A stretch of DNA of 6,924 bases from NCBI GenBank assembly GCA_023453125.1, contig JAEXUB010000010.1, positions 1 through 6,924 on the forward strand, written 5' to 3'. This DNA is from Bacteroidota bacterium. GTDB taxonomy: Bacteria; Bacteroidota; Ignavibacteria; Ignavibacteriales; Melioribacteraceae. The position numbers and the translations under genes were made by a program. The notes beneath the pieces were generated by a model, which was given only the letters and a program-made list of their open reading frames with translations, was not told the DNA's origin and made no database searches. This document shows, one piece after another, positions 3,739-6,924 of the stretch; position 1 is the stretch's first letter; every line of letters starts with the position of its first letter.

Positions 3739-5103
3739 TTAGAATTGAATCCACTTCCCTACTTCGGAAGAGAACATCCTGATGTGATTATATTTATCGA
3801 GTATATGATGCCCGAGCCAGCTCTTGGAATCGAAATCGCCGTGAAGCAGAATAACTTTTTTAGGTGAAAGCTTATCGACCATTGCAAGAAGTTCTTCCCT
3901 CTTTGAATGGGATGCAAAATAAAACCTTTCAATTTTGCATCTTACCTCTTCGGGCTCGCCGAATTCAGTAAGCTGAACCATTTCCCCCGGAGATTTATCT
4001 ACTAATTTATATCCGGGAGAATCGCTGTCCACGTAGCCGACTATAAATATGCCGAAATTCTTTTGACTCAGCCAGAACTTGGCAAGACGAAAGGATGCGG
4101 TATTTTCAATCATCATTCCGGATGAGGCAAGTACAATACCCGGCTTCTTGAGGAAAATTCTGTAATCATCCACATCATATAGGTCAATCTGGGGGATGTC
4201 ATTCAATTCCAGATCCTTAAAATGCCTGTTAACGATGTACCTGTTCTTATCGTACAATTTGGAAATTTCCCTTCCAACACCGCCGGTATAGATATCAACA
4301 TCGGTAAGGAGCCTTGCAGTCTGCAGATTTGAAAGAAGGGCCATAATCTCCTGAGTTTTGCCGAGCGCAAAAACCGGGATTAATATTGAACCTCCCTGAT
4401 TAAGTATCTTATTTGCGGAAGCCGCAAAGCGCTTTGATTCAAATTCCCAGGTGCTCAAATGCTCAGAATCGGTAGCGCCGTATGTGGTTTCTGTAATCAG
4501 GGTATCTATTTTGTTACCGGGGAGAACGGCTCCCTCCATAATCTGCTGCGACGATAATTTAATATCCCCCGTATAGAAAATTTTCTCCCCTTTATATTCA
4601 ATCATAATTCCTGCCGAGCCCAGAATGTGTCCCGCATCGTGGAAAGAGATGCTGATAGGCTCATTTGAATAATGCCTCATTCCCTTAACCTGAAAGACCT
4701 CTTCGTATGAACAGGTACGGAAAGACCTTACAATAAGGTCAATTTCATTATGGGTATAGGGAGTAATATGCTCGTCCCCTTCGAACTGCTCCTTAAGAAT
4801 ATTTGCCGCATTATGGAGTGTTATTTCGGCAATTTCCTTGGTCTGCACAGTTGAAGTAATTATTACGTGGGGAAATTTCTGCACGAGGAAGGGAAGCGAT
4901 CCGATATGATCCTGATGCGAGTGGGAGATAAGTACAAAATCGAGATTAAAATTTTCAATGAGGGAAAAATCGGGTAAAGATTCTCTCCCCTTTTTACGGG
5001 GGTGTATGCCGCAGTCAAGCAGAATGCCTGTCCCGTCAATTTCCAGGAAATAGCAGCTGGCGCCGATATCGTCGGCGCCTCCTAACGGGAGAAACTTATT
5101 CAT
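3739..5103 (-). CDS. Beta-CASP metallo-beta-lactamase-fold ribonuclease (COG1236 type)
   Basis: This 454-residue protein is a complete zinc-dependent RNA-cleaving enzyme of the CPSF73/Ysh1-like bacterial group, comparable to Thermus TTHA0252. Every expected motif is visible: LLDCG (D30, motif 1), SHSHQDHIGSLP (H61, H63, D65, H66, motif 2), DAGHILGSAG (H159, motif 3) and FYTGD (D180, motif 4). The beta-CASP signatures are TETTYG (E205, motif A), ASHSKREEL (H399, motif B) and VILLHGD (H421, motif C). ASSGMM (326-331) is the usual loop of the beta-CASP insert, which spans about 220-390. No signal peptide, KH domain or C-terminal extension is present, so it should be cytoplasmic and resembles the short bacterial form. 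The role in RNA processing or decay comes from the family; the substrate is unknown. The start ATG (5101-5103) lies 8 bases after the stop of the secreted YD gene, with only a weak AGG just before it, so translational coupling is plausible. A palindromic repeat unit begins 40 bases beyond its stop. Confidence 0.95.
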   Translation of the reverse strand: MNKFLPLGGADDIGASCYFLEIDGTGILLDCGIHPRKKGRESLPDFSLIENFNLDFVLISHSHQDHIGSLPFLVQKFPHVIITSTVQTKEIAEITLHNAANILKEQFEGDEHITPYTHNEIDLIVRSFRTCSYEEVFQVKGMRHYSNEPISISFHDAGHILGSAGIMIEYKGEKIFYTGDIKLSSQQIMEGAVLPGNKIDTLITETTYGATDSEHLSTWEFESKRFAASANKILNQGGSILIPVFALGKTQEIMALLSNLQTARLLTDVDIYTGGVGREISKLYDKNRYIVNRHFKDLELNDIPQIDLYDVDDYRIFLKKPGIVLASSGMMIENTASFRLAKFWLSQKNFGIFIVGYVDSDSPGYKLVDKSPGEMVQLTEFGEPEEVRCKIERFYFASHSKREELLAMVDKLSPKKVILLHGDFDSKSWLGHHILDKYNHIRMFSSEVGKWIQF

Positions 5104-5111
5104 CCTATGCT

Positions 5112-6092
5112 TTATTTCTTCTTTTGATAAGTATAATCAATGTAAGCGCCCGGAGTGCCGTCTCCGTAGTAGCGGACAATTCTTTTCAGCAGGCCGTCTT
5201 CACCGTAAATAAATTCATTATCATTCTGTTTCTTGCCGCCGTTGTCGAATATCGTATCCCTTGTAAAATCGCCGTTATCATTATAGCTGAACACCTGCCT
5301 GTATTCGGTACCTTTAATTTCGGTAATTCTGTTTTTGTCGTCGTATTTAAATAAGAATTCAAGTTTTTCTTCGTAGGCAACAGACATCATTTTATTTGTT
5401 GTTGAATCAAGTTCGGGTTTATAAATGATATTAGCCGCAGTTTCTTTTATTTTCCTCTTCTGGTCATCATACTGATAGATTTCATATCCGAGAGGCTGTT
5501 TCTTAAAATTTGAAAGGCGTTTAGCCATAAGAAGGCCGTCTTTATATTCCATTACCTCTTTAATAACGAAATCCTTTCCCCCTTCGAAAGCTTTCGTTTC
5601 AAGAAGCGTACCGTTTTTATCATACTTCATAGTGCGTTTGGTTTTATGAACCTTGCCGCGAACCAGAGTTTCGGCTTTAATTTCAATTGCCCTTCCCGAC
5701 TTATCAAGTTTATAGTCTTCCTTTTCAAGAACAACATCCTCGCCGTTATAGAGGGTTCTGGAAATCAGCTCCCCTTTCTTGTTGTATTTATACACCATTT
5801 TTTCATCAACAGGACCGTAGGAAGTAAATCTTGTTTTTTCGGTAAGGAGCCCCTTGTCGTTAAAGACAAACTCTTCAATTTTCTTTGAAGTCGGGTTTGT
5901 CCCCTGAGCGAACATAGAATTTGTAGTTCTCATCAGGACGCCTGCTTTTTTCATTTTTTCCAGTTCGCGGGTTTCCTGTTCGGTAAAGTTGATTTTAACA
6001 TTCAGCCTGGTTTGGGCGAAATAATTTTTTGGAGAAAGGATTAAAAGAGAAAACAGCATTGCAGAGAATGTAAAAATATTTTTTGATTTCAT
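5112..6092 (-). CDS. Secreted YD-repeat (RHS-like) protein, function unknown
   Basis: This is a protein of 326 residues. I chose the ATG at 6090-6092 because it opens a signal peptide: MKSKN, then a hydrophobic stretch at about 6-20, then a likely cleavage near FA|Q at residues 26-27. GAGAG lies a few bases upstream. An in-frame ATG at 6213-6215 would add 41 charged residues and overlap the upstream gene. The mature part is a chain of degenerate YD-type units with the pattern aromatic-x-Y-D/N-x-x-G-x-hydrophobic. Examples start near residues 75 (FVFNDKGLL), 101 (YKYNKKGEL), 127 (YKLDKSGRA), 155 (MKYDKNGTL), 206, 248 (FKYDDKNRI), 268 (FSYNDNGDF) and 294 (FIYGEDGLL). Such chains fold as beta-strand repeats in RHS/YD proteins. 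This one is short and lacks the RHS core PxxxxDPxG motif and any C-terminal toxin domain, so it is not a polymorphic toxin. It probably lies in the periplasm or on the outer surface. It ends 8 bases before the beta-CASP nuclease start, suggesting co-transcription. Confidence 0.88.
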   Translation of the reverse strand: MKSKNIFTFSAMLFSLLILSPKNYFAQTRLNVKINFTEQETRELEKMKKAGVLMRTTNSMFAQGTNPTSKKIEEFVFNDKGLLTEKTRFTSYGPVDEKMVYKYNKKGELISRTLYNGEDVVLEKEDYKLDKSGRAIEIKAETLVRGKVHKTKRTMKYDKNGTLLETKAFEGGKDFVIKEVMEYKDGLLMAKRLSNFKKQPLGYEIYQYDDQKRKIKETAANIIYKPELDSTTNKMMSVAYEEKLEFLFKYDDKNRITEIKGTEYRQVFSYNDNGDFTRDTIFDNGGKKQNDNEFIYGEDGLLKRIVRYYGDGTPGAYIDYTYQKKK

Positions 6093-6147
6093 AATACTCT
6101 CAATTTTATAACTTTTTAACCCGCAAAGAGGCTCCGGGTTCCAGAAT

Positions 6148-6924
6148 TTATTTTTTAACCGCTTTAGGTGGATTCTTTGCCTTTCTTTCCCTGTAAAGCT
6201 GTGCAATTTCGGCACCGATTAGGAAAATCATAGAAAGGAAATAGACCCAGAAAAGAATAACAACAATTAATCCGAATGCGCCGTATAATTTATTTGTACT
6301 TATAAAATTTCTTGCGTAGTAGGCAAAAATATTCCTTGAGATTTCCCAGAACAGTGTAGCCCAGAAAGCTCCAACCGCCGGTACTATTCCGCCAAGTTTT
6401 TCGTATGGAATGAGAGCATACACCAGATAAAACATAATAAAAACAACTCCGAGGGAAATGAGGCTTGCAAAAAATCCGTAGACGCCGACAATATTGTAAT
6501 ACTGCAGAATAGTTAAATTCTCTGCCGACTGGGTAATAACGTCATACATCGGCACTGCAAACGTAGAAAGAAGTACAAAGAAAAGAAGAATAACCACCAT
6601 CCACATATCGCGAAGAAGCCCGAAAATGGCGCTCCGGCCGTATGTGCCCCCGTGAATACGGTTCAGAATGGTTCTCATTCCCGAAAAAAGGGTACTTGCC
6701 GAGAAGATAAAACCGATAATACCAAACCATCCGGCCCACGATTTATATGCAATAACATCGGGGAGCCTGTTCATTAATGCCCTTTTAACAAATTCGGAAT
6801 ATTCCGAATAAGGGATTATTGCATCAACCCACCGGTTAATGAATAGTTCAATAATATCTTTTCTGATGAGTGAATTGAAGAGGGAGAAAACCACGAGAAT
6901 GAATGGTATAAAGCTTAGCAAAAG
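6148..6924 (-). CDS. YihY/BrkB-family integral inner-membrane protein, N-terminus cut off by the window edge
   Basis: The frame is open to the last base of the window, so the true start lies outside. The first possible start, a TTG at 6919-6921, is really a leucine inside the first visible membrane helix (LLSFIPFILVVFSLF) and should not be used. From that TTG, helices fall at about residues 1-19, 62-81, 106-127, 147-172, 178-199 and 212-239. A basic, proline-containing tail follows (RERKAKNPPKAVKK). The segment YGAFGLIVVILFWVYF...GAEIAQLYRERK matches the conserved C-terminal signature of the YihY/BrkB family (PF03631). Known members are about 290-320 residues, so roughly 40-60 residues are probably missing. 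The family sits in the cytoplasmic membrane and its molecular role is not settled; its old annotation as RNase BN was withdrawn. It is probably the first gene visible in an operon with the YD-repeat gene and the beta-CASP nuclease gene. The family call is secure; a function is not. Confidence 0.93.
   Translation of the reverse strand, partial: LLLSFIPFILVVFSLFNSLIRKDIIELFINRWVDAIIPYSEYSEFVKRALMNRLPDVIAYKSWAGWFGIIGFIFSASTLFSGMRTILNRIHGGTYGRSAIFGLLRDMWMVVILLFFVLLSTFAVPMYDVITQSAENLTILQYYNIVGVYGFFASLISLGVVFIMFYLVYALIPYEKLGGIVPAVGAFWATLFWEISRNIFAYYARNFISTNKLYGAFGLIVVILFWVYFLSMIFLIGAEIAQLYRERKAKNPPKAVKK

Noticed and set aside
3016..3782. Two plus-strand open frames (3016-3366, 3366-3782) and two minus-strand frames (3035-3244, 3545-3754)
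   Set aside because: They consist largely of the palindromic modules, so the open reading is a by-product of GC-rich repeats. One also overlaps the end of the nuclease gene.
5124..5888. Plus-strand open frames at 5124-5354 and 5646-5888 and a minus-strand frame at 5186-5380
   Set aside because: They lie inside the secreted YD gene in other frames and have no independent support.
5112..6092. RHS polymorphic toxin
   Set aside because: The protein is short, lacks the RHS core PxxxxDPxG motif and a variable C-terminal toxin domain, and has no immunity gene beside it.
6118..6140. Inverted repeat AACCCG/CGGGTT between the YihY-family and secreted YD genes, as a terminator
   Set aside because: On the transcript strand the stem is followed by AAAAAG, not a T run, and the loop is 11 bases. 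Read-through into the next gene is more likely.
6093..6215. Upstream ATG at 6213-6215 for the secreted YD protein
   Set aside because: It would place 41 charged residues before a clear signal peptide and overlap the YihY-family gene. The ATG at 6090-6092 has GAGAG upstream.
6919..6921. TTG as start of the YihY-family gene
   Set aside because: It falls inside the first visible membrane helix and would remove the family's N-terminal region; the frame stays open to the window edge.

Overview
The window looks like chromosomal DNA from a Gram-negative member of the Bacteroidota/Chlorobi (FCB) group. An Ignavibacteria-like lineage is my best guess, from gene style, moderate-to-low GC, weak Shine-Dalgarno sequences, a lipoprotein with a Kre9/KNH-like Ig domain, secreted YD-repeat proteins, and gene spacers full of short GC-rich palindromes. 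The taxonomic call is inference. All five supported genes lie on the minus strand, so transcription runs from right to left.

Right half (3739-6924): a compact, probably co-transcribed block. In transcription order it holds a YihY/BrkB-family inner-membrane protein (cut by the window edge), a secreted YD-repeat protein of 326 residues, and a complete beta-CASP metallo-beta-lactamase-fold ribonuclease of 454 residues. The gaps are 55 and 8 bases. The link is positional only; no shared pathway can be read from the sequence.

Middle (2191-3738): a small single-domain lipoprotein (2552-2962) sits between two spacers (2191-2551 and 2963-3738) packed with inverted repeats. Three modules can be recognised. 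The first is a hairpin with stem GAGTCTCCT (three copies). The second is a unit bounded by GGTGTCC/GGACACC (two copies). The third is a CGCAGGGG hairpin followed by a conserved tail (one copy here, one near 1172). The modules recur in different combinations. One copy of the GGTGTCC unit has gained 39 bp and 19 bp segments, each with its own palindrome, at two clean points. Both GGTGTCC units lie just 3' of a minus-strand gene, with their closing stem followed by TTTT on that strand, so they may work as terminators or RNA 3'-end structures.

Left (1-2190): a cytosolic, AT-rich, acidic YD-like protein (1273-2190) of unknown function, then about 1.27 kb with no convincing gene. That stretch has GC-rich hairpins next to the gene's 3' end and AT-rich dyads further left (128-155, 364-434).

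I found no rRNA, tRNA, CRISPR array, transposase, integrase or recognisable defence system. The most interesting material is the modular, nested palindromic repeat family. A second point of note is the pair of YD-type proteins, one secreted and one cytosolic.
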